Of a DNA stretch of 64,000 bases, positions 46,501 through 55,934 are shown in pieces. This DNA comes from an uncultured Dehalococcoidia bacterium (GTDB taxonomy: Bacteria; Chloroflexota; Dehalococcoidia; Lucifugimonadales; UBA1127). The translations under genes and the position numbers were made by a program. Location of the stretch: assembly GCA_951812285.1 (NCBI GenBank), contig OX638292.1, forward strand, positions 2,193,001 to 2,257,000, in the 5' to 3' direction. The notes beneath the pieces are model-generated. The model did no database searches and was not told the DNA's origin. It was given only the letters and a program-made list of their open reading frames with translations. Position 1 is the stretch's first letter; the number at the start of each line of letters is the position of its first letter.

Positions 46501-46810
46501 CATCAACGTCATCCGGGGTACCATTGTTGCCCCCGAACACCTTTGATCGGCCGCCGGACTTCAGCGTGATCGTTCCTGCATTTGCGAAAGTAATAGACAG
46601 GAGGTTATCGCCGGTTGCGCCGTCGATTTCATCAGCGCCGTCGTCAGTGGTCACCTCGCAGCCGGTGCCACCGGAGCAGAGGAATTTCTGTGCGACAGTC
46701 ACTGACGACACCGTCTGCGCGTTCACCGCGCCCTGCGTGCTCAGGCCCGTAACCACCAGCAGCAGCGCGAACGCTGCCAGGGCTGCTGTGATTTTCATGT
46801 ATCCCTTCAT
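43592..46810 (-). CDS. Large exported protein, Ig-like/S-layer-like, with GWNLI repeats at the C-terminus
   Basis: A 1072-aa protein with a signal peptide (MKITAALAAFALLLVVTGLS, then AVNAQ). Most of the length is beta-rich and Asp/Thr-rich (TVDNFAPSIIAHSPSNPH, DNAGNAVSNQATP, AADEAGNNNLNNT), suggesting serial Ig-like domains. The end has two GWNLI/GWNLV modules (PLDPGWNLISLPFQPGNPAI, VVKGWNLVPVVSNEIPTP) and finishes VVVGKGYWLYSTVDGVIIP. It could be an S-layer or a major surface protein. Two ATGs (46810, 46798) are possible; GGAAGG precedes the first. Confidence 0.8.
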   Translation of the reverse strand: MKGYMKITAALAAFALLLVVTGLSTQGAVNAQTVSSVTVAQKFLCSGGTGCEVTTDDGADEIDGATGDNLLSITFANAGTITLKSGGRSKVFGGNNGTPDDVDDDPPSLDSTPLIIAVVDETADGDYEFQAFSGNTITIEHTPADGADPERFSTPPSVTVDNFAPSIIAHSPSNPHITKTTGGVGLTFSATITDSLAGFAGNAATSGASPRLQYSTKNTVNADDEPIAETSGGRVDLVIGDDDVTTGEAPVKVPLSASHFTKVDDGWRISYSVGASGLKPFIGGADVGKIPWHFEAVDRAGNMARSDGSVKDTTTEAGLDAGTTAVSADFAGGGYTDDTFIDRSVKITASATTAAQGGIFNAPDPVTACAEGVALSGGNPAFTPDSGAMWSVKAISQTRTVSDFVASTGTFTWTDPVMTTATLHGLIDHDSDGGTTDAVPCTVTSASTAIAVRAGATVEVLNTRTIILDDVDPVLVARETGTAWNGAANRGSRLQTGTKAKRNSLMVSFRDQSGLDANTVNPASFAVASNTVTSVLMVDSSKESGADNLDDAILVFLTLETPLESSEKPMVSIPVAVIKDNAGNAVSNQATPTRATDKLGPGLTLTESDDLSNSSVTITIVSDEDLGAPPSLWNALVEETGEDTGIFRAERDANSLRSTSASGSLQRFTYKHTASPGSSGEYNVYVEGMDTAGAGNPGKVGHTNDPAHSSAFTYELDTRLNGGVQPKVSIGEDEVVGSQKGGDNAVTTADEIEAVDPMIVTVDFAAEGSEYDRDSYRTVMLSSASLKVTAADGSTLQSRDFNLTTDISSQDQVKFTIPLLTPRNGNYQLTLTAADEAGNNNLNNTSASSAEKLVFSWEVVAPKPVTIPLDPGWNLISLPFQPGNPAINSVIPVTHPADIVMTFDNVNQLWLVTRRDAESGRFIGDIPVLSANTAYFIHTSNFENLKVLRPPLTTAAAAPPPPPAIEVVKGWNLVPVVSNEIPTPKSIDADDYFGTLKSGAGAGWLKALTFNTLVRTWTSVEPNETENLDGTATYDHDNDPETNQILTPETPVQVVVGKGYWLYSTVDGVIIP

Positions 46811-47600
46811 CGTCCTTCCCTTTCTTGGGTGTTTGGAATGTCCCCCGGCCTCGCCGGGTCCCCGTCTCTGCCGGGGGATGCTTCTGGGGGATCGCTCCCC
46901 CTATGGTCCGGCTCTGGAGCGTGTCCCGCATCGGCTCGACCATGCCCGCAAACTTGCGCGAGCGGACGCCAACGCGGATCGACCACCTCCTTTCGGCAGC
47001 ACAACGGGACCCACATCCCTCAGGATCGCTCCCGCTGCGGCTCTCGCCAGTCTGTACTCCGTCACCTGGACCTTCTTTCTCGGACCCATTGGGCCATAGC
47101 CGACAACGCGGCACGCCCCCAAAGGGCTCCTCAACCCTATAACGGGACGCCCCCGATGTTTGTTCCCACATCCACTGCCCCCGCCCTCGGGGGCGCCCCG
47201 GGCCCCGGCGCTCCCTCACCAGTCACCCAGCGATTCACACACCAAGACCGCCCAACATTCTACCACACACCCCACCAAAAAAAAGCATTTTCAGCGCATC
47301 TCCTGACGCTCTCGACGACCCTGACACAAGCCCCTTGCGACTACACCTCGAACCCCGCTACCCTCCCCCCATGTCGACTAAAGCCCCAACCGCCAACGCC
47401 ATTGCCAACAATGGCGCCGCCGCCACCAAAGCCGCCGCCACCAACCCGGCAGCCCGGCCCGAAAACCCCCACCCACCGGCCAAAAACCCAAAAATATTGG
47501 CCCCCAACCTAATTTGCGACACCTCCCCTACAAAACAAACCCCAAACAACCTCCCCCCCACCTACACCCCCCCACCGAACAAATGCCAAAACAATCCCCC
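46811..47600. other. Long leader/upstream region with GC-rich hairpins
   Basis: This stretch precedes the 1072-aa gene and holds no supported gene. Hairpins are present: TCCCCCGGC near 46840 with GCCGGGGGA near 46870, and GGGGGATCG-CTCCCCC near 46890. A purine/pyrimidine-skewed, C-rich plus strand follows to 47600. It may contain a structured 5' UTR; I cannot match it to a known riboswitch. Confidence 0.35.
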
Positions 47601-47607
47601 CACGCCC

Positions 47608-48330
47608 CCCTCCTCGTCATTCCTGCGCAGGCAGGAATCCAGAGGGGCGGCAGCGCGGGGCATCCTCACGAAGGACCACGCCAAGCATCGGGGCATCCCA
47701 CCCCCTCCTCGTCATTCCTGCGCAGGCAGGAATCCAGAGGGGCGGCAGCGCGGGGCATCCTCACGAAGGACCACGCCAAGCATCGGGGCATCCCACCCCC
47801 TCCTCGTCATTCCTGCGCAGGCAGGAATCCAGAGGGGCGGCAGCGCGGGGCATCCTCACGAAGGACCACGCCAAGCATCGGGGCACTCCTGCCCCCTCCT
47901 CGTCATTCCTGCGCAGGCAGGAATCCAGAGGGGCGGCAGCGCGGGGCATCCTCACGAAGGACCACGCCAAGCATCGGGGCACTCCTGCCTCCTCCTCGTC
48001 ATTCCTGCGCAGGCAGGAATCCAGAGGGGCGGCAGCGCGGGGCATCCTCACGAAGGACCACGCCAAGCATCGGGGCACTCCTGCCCCCTCCTCGTCATTC
48101 CTGCGCAGGCAGGAATCCAGAGGGGCGGCAGCGCGGGGCATCCTCACGAAGGACCACGCCAAGCATCGGGGCACTCCTGCCCCCTCCTCGTCATTCCTGC
48201 GCAGGCAGGAATCCAGAGGGGCGGCAGCGCGGGGCAATGCCACGAAGGACCATGCAGAGGAACAAACTAGCGTCGGGGCATTCCCACCCCCCTCCGCGTC
48301 ATTCCTGCGCAGGCAGGAATCCAGAGGGGC
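47608..48330. repeat. Tandem array of eight 95-96-bp units built on the ATTCCTGC palindrome
   Basis: CGTCATTCCTGCGCAGG starts at 47615, 47710, 47805, 47901, 47997, 48093, 48189 and 48297. Spacing is 95, 95, 96, 96, 96, 96 and 108 bp. The palindrome and the approximately 60-bp linker (GGCAGCGCGGGGCATCCTCA..) are both conserved, and the last unit diverges. Because most units are 96 bp, all three frames stay open. Confidence 0.92.
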
Positions 48331-48369
48331 AGCAGGGAGGGGCATCCTGACCAAGGACAAGCCAATGAC

Positions 48370-48654
48370 TCACACAATGCTCGGGTACAGGTCCTCCCAA
48401 AGAGGGTTCATCTCCTCGATGAGCCGGACCTTCCACGCCCGCTTCCATCGCTTCAACTGCTTCTCACGGGGGATCGCGCTATCAAGCGTTGGGTGCACCT
48501 CGTACCAGACAAGCGTGTGCACCCCATACCGTTTGCTAAAGCCATCGACAATATCGTTCTTGTGCTCCCACACCCGGCGCACAGGGGAAGTCGTCACGCC
48601 GGTGTACAGCGTCCCGTTCCTCTTGCTTGCCAAAATGTACACAAAGGGCGTCAT
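48370..48654 (-). CDS. Small GIY-YIG nuclease-family protein
   Basis: A 94-aa single-domain protein of the UPF0213/YhbQ-like group. Seen: the paired motif FVYILAS-x(5)-LYTGVTT, the catalytic Arg region RRVWEHKND, VHTLVWYEVHPTLDSAI, and the terminal Glu region REKQLKRWKRAWKVRLIEE. The reading frame continues far upstream into repeats and antisense MFS sequence, so ATG at 48654 is used. Palindromic repeats lie directly on both sides (48297-48331 and 48681-48736). Confidence 0.88.
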   Translation of the reverse strand: MTPFVYILASKRNGTLYTGVTTSPVRRVWEHKNDIVDGFSKRYGVHTLVWYEVHPTLDSAIPREKQLKRWKRAWKVRLIEEMNPLWEDLYPSIV

Positions 48655-48680
48655 CTCCGCAGAACTGCCCTCCCCTTTGT

Positions 48681-48736
48681 CGTCATTCCTGCACTCCCAT
48701 TCGTCATTCCTGCGCAGGCAGGAATCCAGAGGGGCG
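48681..48736. repeat. Half plus full copy of the ATTCCTGC palindrome
   Basis: CGTCATTCCTGCACTCCC at 48681 carries only the left arm. The complete palindrome CATTCCTGCGCAGGCAGG with its ATCCAGAGGGG flank starts at 48702. They separate the GIY-YIG start from the MFS stop. Confidence 0.85.
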
Positions 48737-48776
48737 GAGGGGAGGGGCGCGCCCGAAGGAACCGGGGCCACCCCCC

Positions 48777-50099
48777 CTAAAACCGCCCCCGCAACTCCTT
48801 GAACACCAACGCCACCACGACGAACAGCACCAGCGCGCAAACCCCGCCGAACAGGAACCCTGCCGAAATCCCGTACGCCCGCACAATCCCGCCCGCCATC
48901 GCCGCGCCAATGCTCGTCAGCGCGAAGTCCAGCATGAACAGGCTCAGCACCCGCCCACGCAGCGTGTCCGGCACGATGGTCTGGATCAGCGTATTGTTGG
49001 TGGCCATGTAGAACATGTGCATCGCCCCCATCACCACCATCACCAGCATCGACACCAGCAACGTCGTCGTCATCGCGAACGCTATCGTCGACACCGCCGC
49101 CCCCATCGCGGCCGCCAGCAGCATCAGCCCCTTCCGACGCGCGCTCCCCAGGCTCGCCAGCGCCATCGTCCCGATCAGCGCCCCAACCCCGAACGCGCTC
49201 AGCAGGAACCCCAGCCCGCGGTCCGGATTTTCCAGCACCTCCGCCGCGAACACCGGCATCACCCCGTTCACAAACGACATCAGGAAGAGGGAAGGAATCA
49301 TCCCCAGCAGAATGAGCGCCAGGATCACCGGCGTCCGCACCGCGTACGCCACCCCCTCGCGGAAGTTCGTCAGGAAGGACTGCCGCGCGCTCCGGGACCA
49401 GTCCTCCTGCGGGATCCGAAGCGGCCACACCAGCAGCGCCACCATCGTGAACGCCACCGCCTGGATGAAGAAGTTCATCGAAGGCCCCACCACCGCGATC
49501 AGCACCCCGCCAATCGCCGGCCCAATGATCCGCGTAATCTGGAACGCCGCGCTGTTGAGCGCGATCGCGTTCATCATCTCTTCCCGCGGCACGGAGTTCG
49601 CCACCATCGCCTGCCGCAGCGGATTGTTCATCGCCCAGCCCGCGCCGAACATGAACGTGAACGCATACAGGTGCCAGATCTCCAGCATGTCGGACCACAC
49701 CAGCAGCGCGAAGACCAGCCCCAGCAGCGCCAGGTACACCTGCGTCGCCATCAGCAGCTTCCGCCGGTCCATCCGGTCCGTCAGCACCCCCCCAAGCGGC
49801 CCCGCGATCAGGAACGGCACCCCCCGCAGCCCCAGCACCGTCCCCGTCGTCAGCGCGTCCCCCGTCAGGTGGAACGCCAGCCACCCAATCGTCACCTGCT
49901 GCACCCAGTTCCCCGCGCTCGCCATCAGCGTCGACGTCCACAGCAACCGGTAGTTCGGGTACTGGAACGACGAGAACGTCCGCAGCTGCGTCAGTCCTCG
50001 ATACGACAGCCGCCCCCGCAGCCCCCGCGACGAGCCCTCAACCTCCGCGGCCTCCACGGGCGCCTCGGACCTCCCGCGCTGCTCCAACGTCCCGGCCAC
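48777..50099 (-). CDS. MFS exporter, EntS/MFS_3-like
   Basis: A 440-aa protein with about twelve membrane helices. After a hydrophilic N-terminus of about 40 aa come FSSFQYPNYRLLWTSTLMAS, GVLTDRMDRRKLLMATQVYL (the MFS loop 2-3 motif), MNNPLRQAMVANSVPREEMM and TRIIGPAIGGVLIAVVGP. This is the layout of the enterobactin-exporter-like MFS group and of many multidrug exporters. The substrate is unknown. Confidence 0.85.
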   Translation of the reverse strand: MAGTLEQRGRSEAPVEAAEVEGSSRGLRGRLSYRGLTQLRTFSSFQYPNYRLLWTSTLMASAGNWVQQVTIGWLAFHLTGDALTTGTVLGLRGVPFLIAGPLGGVLTDRMDRRKLLMATQVYLALLGLVFALLVWSDMLEIWHLYAFTFMFGAGWAMNNPLRQAMVANSVPREEMMNAIALNSAAFQITRIIGPAIGGVLIAVVGPSMNFFIQAVAFTMVALLVWPLRIPQEDWSRSARQSFLTNFREGVAYAVRTPVILALILLGMIPSLFLMSFVNGVMPVFAAEVLENPDRGLGFLLSAFGVGALIGTMALASLGSARRKGLMLLAAAMGAAVSTIAFAMTTTLLVSMLVMVVMGAMHMFYMATNNTLIQTIVPDTLRGRVLSLFMLDFALTSIGAAMAGGIVRAYGISAGFLFGGVCALVLFVVVALVFKELRGRF

Positions 50100-50246
50100 C
50101 CCTTCACATTCAGGTCAACAACCCGCCAAGTATACCACCCGCACCCTGACACCAAGACCTTGCCCCAACGCCGGCCCGGTGCCTACCATGCACGCAGACC
50201 CGCCTCCCGCCCGCCCCTCCGGCAGCCGGGCGAAAGAAAAAATTGG

Positions 50247-50268
50247 AATTGAGACCTGCAACTCAATT
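50247..50268. promoter_or_regulatory. Inverted repeat upstream of rex (operator candidate)
   Basis: AATTGAG (50247-50253), an 8-nt spacer and CTCAATT (50262-50268), ending 20 bp before the rex -35 box. It differs from the TTGTGAA-type Rex box, so the binding protein is unknown. Confidence 0.4.
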
Positions 50269-50288
50269 GCCGCGACGCCGCACCAATC

Positions 50289-50318
50289 TTGACGCTACAT
50301 ACACCCCGTACCTACAAT
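50289..50318 (+). promoter_or_regulatory. Promoter of rex
   Basis: TTGACG (50289-50294), an 18-nt spacer and TACAAT (50313-50318). The predicted leader is about 35 nt. Confidence 0.6.
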
Positions 50319-50359
50319 GAGCCGTCCCGGAGCCCACTCCGAGGGAGGCTCACCAACCC

Positions 50360-50989
50360 ATGGAAGTCCCCGAGGTCGTCGTAAACAGGCTCCCCCAGTA
50401 CGTGCGAGCCCTGCGCCTCCTGCAGGCCCAGGGCAACGACGTCGTCAGCTCCCAACTCCTGGGCCGAAGCCTCCAAATGACCCCGGCCCAGATACGAAAG
50501 GACCTCAGCTACTTCGGCCGCTTCGGCAAGCAGGGCCGCGGCTACACCATCGCCTACCTCCTCGCGGAACTCCAGGACATCCTCCAGCTGGACCACGAGT
50601 GGAACATGGCAGTAGTAGGCGTAGGACGCCTCGGCCGCGCCATCATCAGCTACCCCGGCTTCGCCCCGGAGGGCTTCAAAGTAGTAGCAGCCTTTGACTC
50701 CGACGAGCGCCAGGTAGGCCAGAGCATCGGCGGCCTCATAGTCCAGCCCATGACGGACCTCCCCGACACGGTCCGCCAGAAGAGCATCCAGATAGGCATC
50801 GTAGCCGTCCCCGCCGCCCAGGCCGCGGACGTCGTCGACCAGATCACCCTCTGCGGCATCCGCGCCATCCTCAACTACGCCCCCGTCAACACCCACACCC
50901 CCCTCGAGGTCAAGGTCCGCAACATAGACCCCGTCCTCTCCCTCCAGTCCATGACCTACTACCTCCGCTCCAACGACACCGGCAACTAG
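50360..50989 (+). CDS. rex: Redox-sensing transcriptional repressor Rex
   Basis: A 209-aa NADH/NAD+-responsive repressor of fermentation and respiration genes. The N-terminal winged helix is VVNRLPQYVRALRLLQAQGN with LQMTPAQIRKDLSYFGRFGK. The Rossmann domain starts MAVVGVGRLGRAIISY and contains AFDSDERQVGQSIGG. The C-terminal swapped helix is SLQSMTYYLRSN. It is a single-gene unit with its own promoter, convergent with the ATP synthase operon. Confidence 0.94.
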   Translation: MEVPEVVVNRLPQYVRALRLLQAQGNDVVSSQLLGRSLQMTPAQIRKDLSYFGRFGKQGRGYTIAYLLAELQDILQLDHEWNMAVVGVGRLGRAIISYPGFAPEGFKVVAAFDSDERQVGQSIGGLIVQPMTDLPDTVRQKSIQIGIVAVPAAQAADVVDQITLCGIRAILNYAPVNTHTPLEVKVRNIDPVLSLQSMTYYLRSNDTGN

Positions 50990-51001
50990 CCAAAAGAAAG
51001 A

Positions 51002-51021
51002 GGCGGCCCCACAGGACCGCC
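51002..51021. terminator. Hairpin between convergent rex and atpC
   Basis: GGCGGCC pairs with GGACCGCC (one bulge) in the 74-bp gap between the two stops. Confidence 0.5.
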
Positions 51022-51063
51022 CCCTGTCTCCCTTAGTCAGCGCTCCGAGCGCTCGCCCAGCGC

Positions 51064-51510
51064 CTACTCTGCCGCACCCGGCTGTGGTCCCCCGCCGGGA
51101 ACGCGGCTCCGACGCCTCCGCGCCACCGCGACTCGCACCTGCGCCCGACGCAGCGCCGCCACCGCCTGTTGCAGGTCCATGTCGGACTCACGCATCGCGA
51201 TGCGCTCCTCAGCCCGGCGCATGGCCTCCTCCGCGCGCTCCAGCACGATCTCGTCGGCCTGCTCCGCGGCGTCCGCCAAGATGGTCACGCGATTATCCAG
51301 CACCTCCAGGAACCCGCCGGTCACCGCAATGGACTGCTCCTGCCCATTCTGCCTGATGCGCAGCTCACCGGGACTCAGCGTTGTCAGCAACGGCGCGTGG
51401 TGCGGAAGGATGCCGAGCTCGCCGGCGGCGCCGGGAGCCACCACGGACTCCACCTCGCCGGAGAAGAGCAATCGCTCCGCTGTCACCATCTCGAACTGCA
51501 TGGTCGCCAT
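51064..51510 (-). CDS. atpC: ATP synthase epsilon subunit
   Basis: A 148-aa central-stalk subunit that couples and inhibits F1. Beta-sandwich: MQFEMVTAERLLFSGEVESV, GELGILPHHAPLLTTLSPGE, GGFLEVLDNRVTILADAAEQ. C-terminal helices: AEEAMRRAEERIAMRESDMD. The tail beyond residue 130 is Arg/Pro-rich (RRRRSRVPGGG). Last gene of the operon, 9 bp after atpD. Confidence 0.95.
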   Translation of the reverse strand: MATMQFEMVTAERLLFSGEVESVVAPGAAGELGILPHHAPLLTTLSPGELRIRQNGQEQSIAVTGGFLEVLDNRVTILADAAEQADEIVLERAEEAMRRAEERIAMRESDMDLQQAVAALRRAQVRVAVARRRRSRVPGGGPQPGAAE

Positions 51511-51519
51511 GACCTGCTC

Positions 51520-52932
<1,413 letters not shown>

Positions 52933-52944
52933 TTACCTGCTTGT

Positions 52945-53805
52945 TTACTGGAAGGTCAGGTTGCCGCCGATGATGTCGAGTAGCTCGTTGGTGATAGCCT
53001 CCTGCCGCACCTTGTTGGCAGCCAGCGTCAGGTCCTTCACCAAGTCTTGCGCATTCTCCGTGGCGTTGCGCATGGCTACCATGCGCGCCGACTGCTCGCT
53101 GGCGATGCCCTCGAGCACGGCGTGGTAGAGCTCCATCTCCACGTAGCGCGGCAGCAGCGCATCAAGCACCTCGGCCGGGATGGGTTCATAGATGTAGCCC
53201 ACAGCGCTGTCGGCTGCCAACTCCGCAGGCGCCACAGGAAGGAGCTGCTGCAGCGTCGGCCGCTGCACGATGGTGTTGACGAACTGGCCGTACGAAATGA
53301 ACACCGCGTCGGTCTCGCCCGACGTAAAGGAGTCCATGATGAGCCTGGCCAGCGGGACGATGTCCATCAGGGTCGGCCGGTCGCCCAGACCATCGAAGAC
53401 CGCCTGAACCTCTCTGTTGGCGCGGATCATGAAATCGCGCCCCTTGCGTCCAACGGTGACGACTGACACCGGCGTACCGGCGTGGTCCTCTAGGATGAAC
53501 GAGCCCGCACGGCGGTTCAGGTTGCCGGGAAGCGCACCGCACAGCCCGCGGTCCGGAGTCACGTGCACAAGAGTGGCGCGCTCAATGGGCCGGGTCTGCA
53601 GGAGCGGGTGCGGGTCCTCGTCACTGGGCATGCCGGCAAGGTGGGACAGCAGCTCGGCCATCTTCTCAGCGTAGGGCCGGGCAGCCATCGTTGCCTGCTG
53701 CGCGCGGCGCATCTTCACCGCTGCCACCATTTCCATGGCGCGGGTGATCTTGCCCGTGTTCTGGACGGTACGTATGCGCCGACGTATCTGTCGTAGGCTT
53801 GGCAT
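52945..53805 (-). CDS. atpG: ATP synthase gamma subunit
   Basis: A 286-aa rotor shaft. The N-terminal helix LRQIRRRIRTVQNTGKITRA and MEMVAAVKMRRAQQ, and the C-terminal helix SEQSARMVAMRNATENAQDL, together form the coiled coil; VHVTPDRGLCGALPGNLNRR is in the Rossmann-like body. Located between atpA and atpD. Confidence 0.96.
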   Translation of the reverse strand: MPSLRQIRRRIRTVQNTGKITRAMEMVAAVKMRRAQQATMAARPYAEKMAELLSHLAGMPSDEDPHPLLQTRPIERATLVHVTPDRGLCGALPGNLNRRAGSFILEDHAGTPVSVVTVGRKGRDFMIRANREVQAVFDGLGDRPTLMDIVPLARLIMDSFTSGETDAVFISYGQFVNTIVQRPTLQQLLPVAPAELAADSAVGYIYEPIPAEVLDALLPRYVEMELYHAVLEGIASEQSARMVAMRNATENAQDLVKDLTLAANKVRQEAITNELLDIIGGNLTFQ

Positions 53806-53809
53806 GGTG

Positions 53810-55324
53810 TTACGCCGCCGCGAAGCCCTTCTGGAATTCCTCGATGGCAGAGCGAAGGGCCGCGGTGTTCTCCTCCGTTATGTCGTTGGTCTCGACGATG
53901 CTCCGGCCAACCTCCGGGTGGGCCGTGTCCATGTACTGCGAGAACTCAGACTCCCAGCGCTGAACGTCCGCAATGGGCACCTCGTCAACGTAGCCGTTGC
54001 CCACTGCGAAGAAGGTCATAACCTGGTGCTCGAGGTTTTGTGGGCGGTACTGGGCCTGCTTCAGGATCTCCGTTGTTCGCTGGCCACGCTCCAGTTGCTG
54101 CCGCGTCGCAGCGTCCAGGTCGGACGTGCCGAATTGCGCGAAGGAGGCCAACTCCCGGTACTGCGCCAAGTCGAGGCGCATGCGGCCAGCAACTCGCCGC
54201 ATGGCGCGCCTTTGGGCGCTGCCGCCCACGCGGGAAACCGAAAGGCCCGCATTCACTGCCGGACGGTTGCCGGCGTTGAACATGTCGGCCTCAAGGTAGA
54301 TCTGGCCGTCCGTGATGGAGATGACGTTGGTCGGGATGTAGGCGGAAACGTCGCCGGCCTGCGTTTCGATGACTGGCAGCGCGGTCATGGAACCGCCGCC
54401 CTCCTCGTCGCTCAACTTGGCGGCGCGTTCCAGCAGCCGACTGTGGAGGTAGAAGACGTCGCCAGGGTAGGCCTCGCGGCCCGCAGGTCGGCGCAGCAGT
54501 AGCGAGAGCTGCCGGTAGGCCCATGCGTGCTTCGAGAGGTCGTCGTAAATGACCAGGGCGTCCCGTCCGGACTCCATGATCTCCTCTGCGATGGCGCACC
54601 CGGCGTACGGGGCGAGGAATTGCAGCGCTGCCGAGTCTGCGGCGTTGGCGGCCACGATGATGGTGTGCTCCATCGCACCGGCCTGCTCCAGCGTTCCGAG
54701 CACGCCTGCGACCTTGCCCGCCTTCTGGCCTACGGCCACGTAGACGCACAACAGATCCTTACCCTTCTGGTTAATGATGGCGTCAATGCAAATGGCCGTC
54801 TTGCCGATGGAGCGGTCGCCGATGATGAGCTCGCGTTGTCCGCGGCCGATGGGAATCATGGCGTCAATGGCCTTGATGCCTGTCTGCACGGGAGTGTCCA
54901 CCGACTTCCGCTTGGTAACGTCCGGCGCGACGCGCTCCACGGGGCGGTTCTTGGTGCTGGCCACCGGGCCCTTCCCATCGAGGGGTCGTCCAAGTGGGTC
55001 CACGACGCGGCCCAGCAGGCCGTCGCCAACTGGGACCTCGACCATGCGTCCAGTCGTTCGGACCTGGTCACCCTCCCGGACGGTGTTCTCTTCACCCAGG
55101 ATGACGGCGCCCACGCTGTCCTCTTCCAGGTTCAGCGCCATGCCGAACACGTTGTTGGGGAACTCCAGCAGCTCCGTGGACTTGCAGCCTGCCAGCCCGT
55201 GGATGCGGGCAATGCCGTCACCGACGTCCACGACCACTCCCACGTCGACCATGGACACGCGGCTCTCAAAGCCCTCAATCTGCTGCTTGATGACGGATAC
55301 GATGTCTTCGCCACGAATGGCCAT
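53810..55324 (-). CDS. atpA: ATP synthase alpha subunit
   Basis: A 504-aa non-catalytic nucleotide-binding subunit. Seen: [17 protein letters not shown] N-terminus (reads [20 protein letters not shown]), the P-loop [40 protein letters not shown], and [23 protein letters not shown] at 55324 follows GGAGGTAGG; the 55336 start would contain the ribosome site. It follows atpH by about 60 bp. Confidence 0.98.
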   Translation of the reverse strand: MAIRGEDIVSVIKQQIEGFESRVSMVDVGVVVDVGDGIARIHGLAGCKSTELLEFPNNVFGMALNLEEDSVGAVILGEENTVREGDQVRTTGRMVEVPVGDGLLGRVVDPLGRPLDGKGPVASTKNRPVERVAPDVTKRKSVDTPVQTGIKAIDAMIPIGRGQRELIIGDRSIGKTAICIDAIINQKGKDLLCVYVAVGQKAGKVAGVLGTLEQAGAMEHTIIVAANAADSAALQFLAPYAGCAIAEEIMESGRDALVIYDDLSKHAWAYRQLSLLLRRPAGREAYPGDVFYLHSRLLERAAKLSDEEGGGSMTALPVIETQAGDVSAYIPTNVISITDGQIYLEADMFNAGNRPAVNAGLSVSRVGGSAQRRAMRRVAGRMRLDLAQYRELASFAQFGTSDLDAATRQQLERGQRTTEILKQAQYRPQNLEHQVMTFFAVGNGYVDEVPIADVQRWESEFSQYMDTAHPEVGRSIVETNDITEENTAALRSAIEEFQKGFAAA

Positions 55325-55385
55325 GCCTACCTCCATCCCGAACCGCGGGATCCTTGCTTATGTCGCCACCCTGAGGGTTGGCGTG

Positions 55386-55931
55386 CTAGACCATGCCCCT
55401 GGCCAGCGCGCCCCGCAGCGAGTTCAGCCGCTGCCGAGCGCTGCCGTCTATAACGCGGTCGCCCACCCGGATGACCAAACCGCCCAAAAGTTCCGAGTCG
55501 ACTGAAGCGGTGACACGCACGTCGCCGCCCAGCGCCGCCGAAAGCTGCTCGACAATACGCCTTGTGTTGTCCTCCGACAGCTCGACGGCGGAGGCCACCT
55601 CCACGCGGACGACGCCCTGTGAAGCATCCACGAGCTCCCGAAAGCGCTCGTGCACCTGCGGAAGCACCTGCACGGCACGTGCCCGCGCCAGCAGGTGCAA
55701 CAGGTTACTCGCACCATCCGACATGTCCGGCAGGACATGCTCCAGCGCCCGCGAGCGTTCGTCCGCGGTTATCTCCGGCGCCTCCATGAGTGAGACGAAC
55801 TCCGGCGTGCCTGCCGCAGCCGCAAGCGTCGCCAACTGCTCGTCCCAATCGGCGACGGTGCCGGATTCCCGCGCAAGCTCAAAGAGGGCTTGCGCGTACC
55901 GCTTGGACGATGGTTGTCTGCGCCCCGCCAT
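55386..55931 (-). CDS. atpH: ATP synthase delta subunit
   Basis: A 181-aa stator subunit linking b to the top of F1. Seen: SSKRYAQALFELARESGTVA at the N-terminus, and LLGGLVIRVGDRVIDGSARQ then LNSLRGALARGMV at the C-terminus, both diagnostic. It begins 3 nt after the atpF stop. Confidence 0.95.
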   Translation of the reverse strand: MAGRRQPSSKRYAQALFELARESGTVADWDEQLATLAAAAGTPEFVSLMEAPEITADERSRALEHVLPDMSDGASNLLHLLARARAVQVLPQVHERFRELVDASQGVVRVEVASAVELSEDNTRRIVEQLSAALGGDVRVTASVDSELLGGLVIRVGDRVIDGSARQRLNSLRGALARGMV

Positions 55932-55934
55932 GTG

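Noticed and set aside
46811..47130. c-di-GMP-I riboswitch upstream of the surface protein
   Set aside because: Only short fragments resemble the consensus; the GCAAACC and CUAA core elements and the tetraloop arrangement are missing.
46644..47219. 191-aa minus ORF upstream of and overlapping the 1072-aa gene
   Set aside because: Its end is an alternative frame of the signal-peptide region; no domain and Arg/Gly-rich composition typical of GC-rich noise.
47608..48330. CRISPR array
   Set aside because: Linkers between palindromes are conserved rather than unique spacers, units are 95-96 bp, and no cas genes are present.
48370..49941. 523-aa minus-strand ORF including the GIY-YIG domain
   Set aside because: The upstream 420 residues are an off-frame reading of the MFS gene; only 48654-48370 is homologous.
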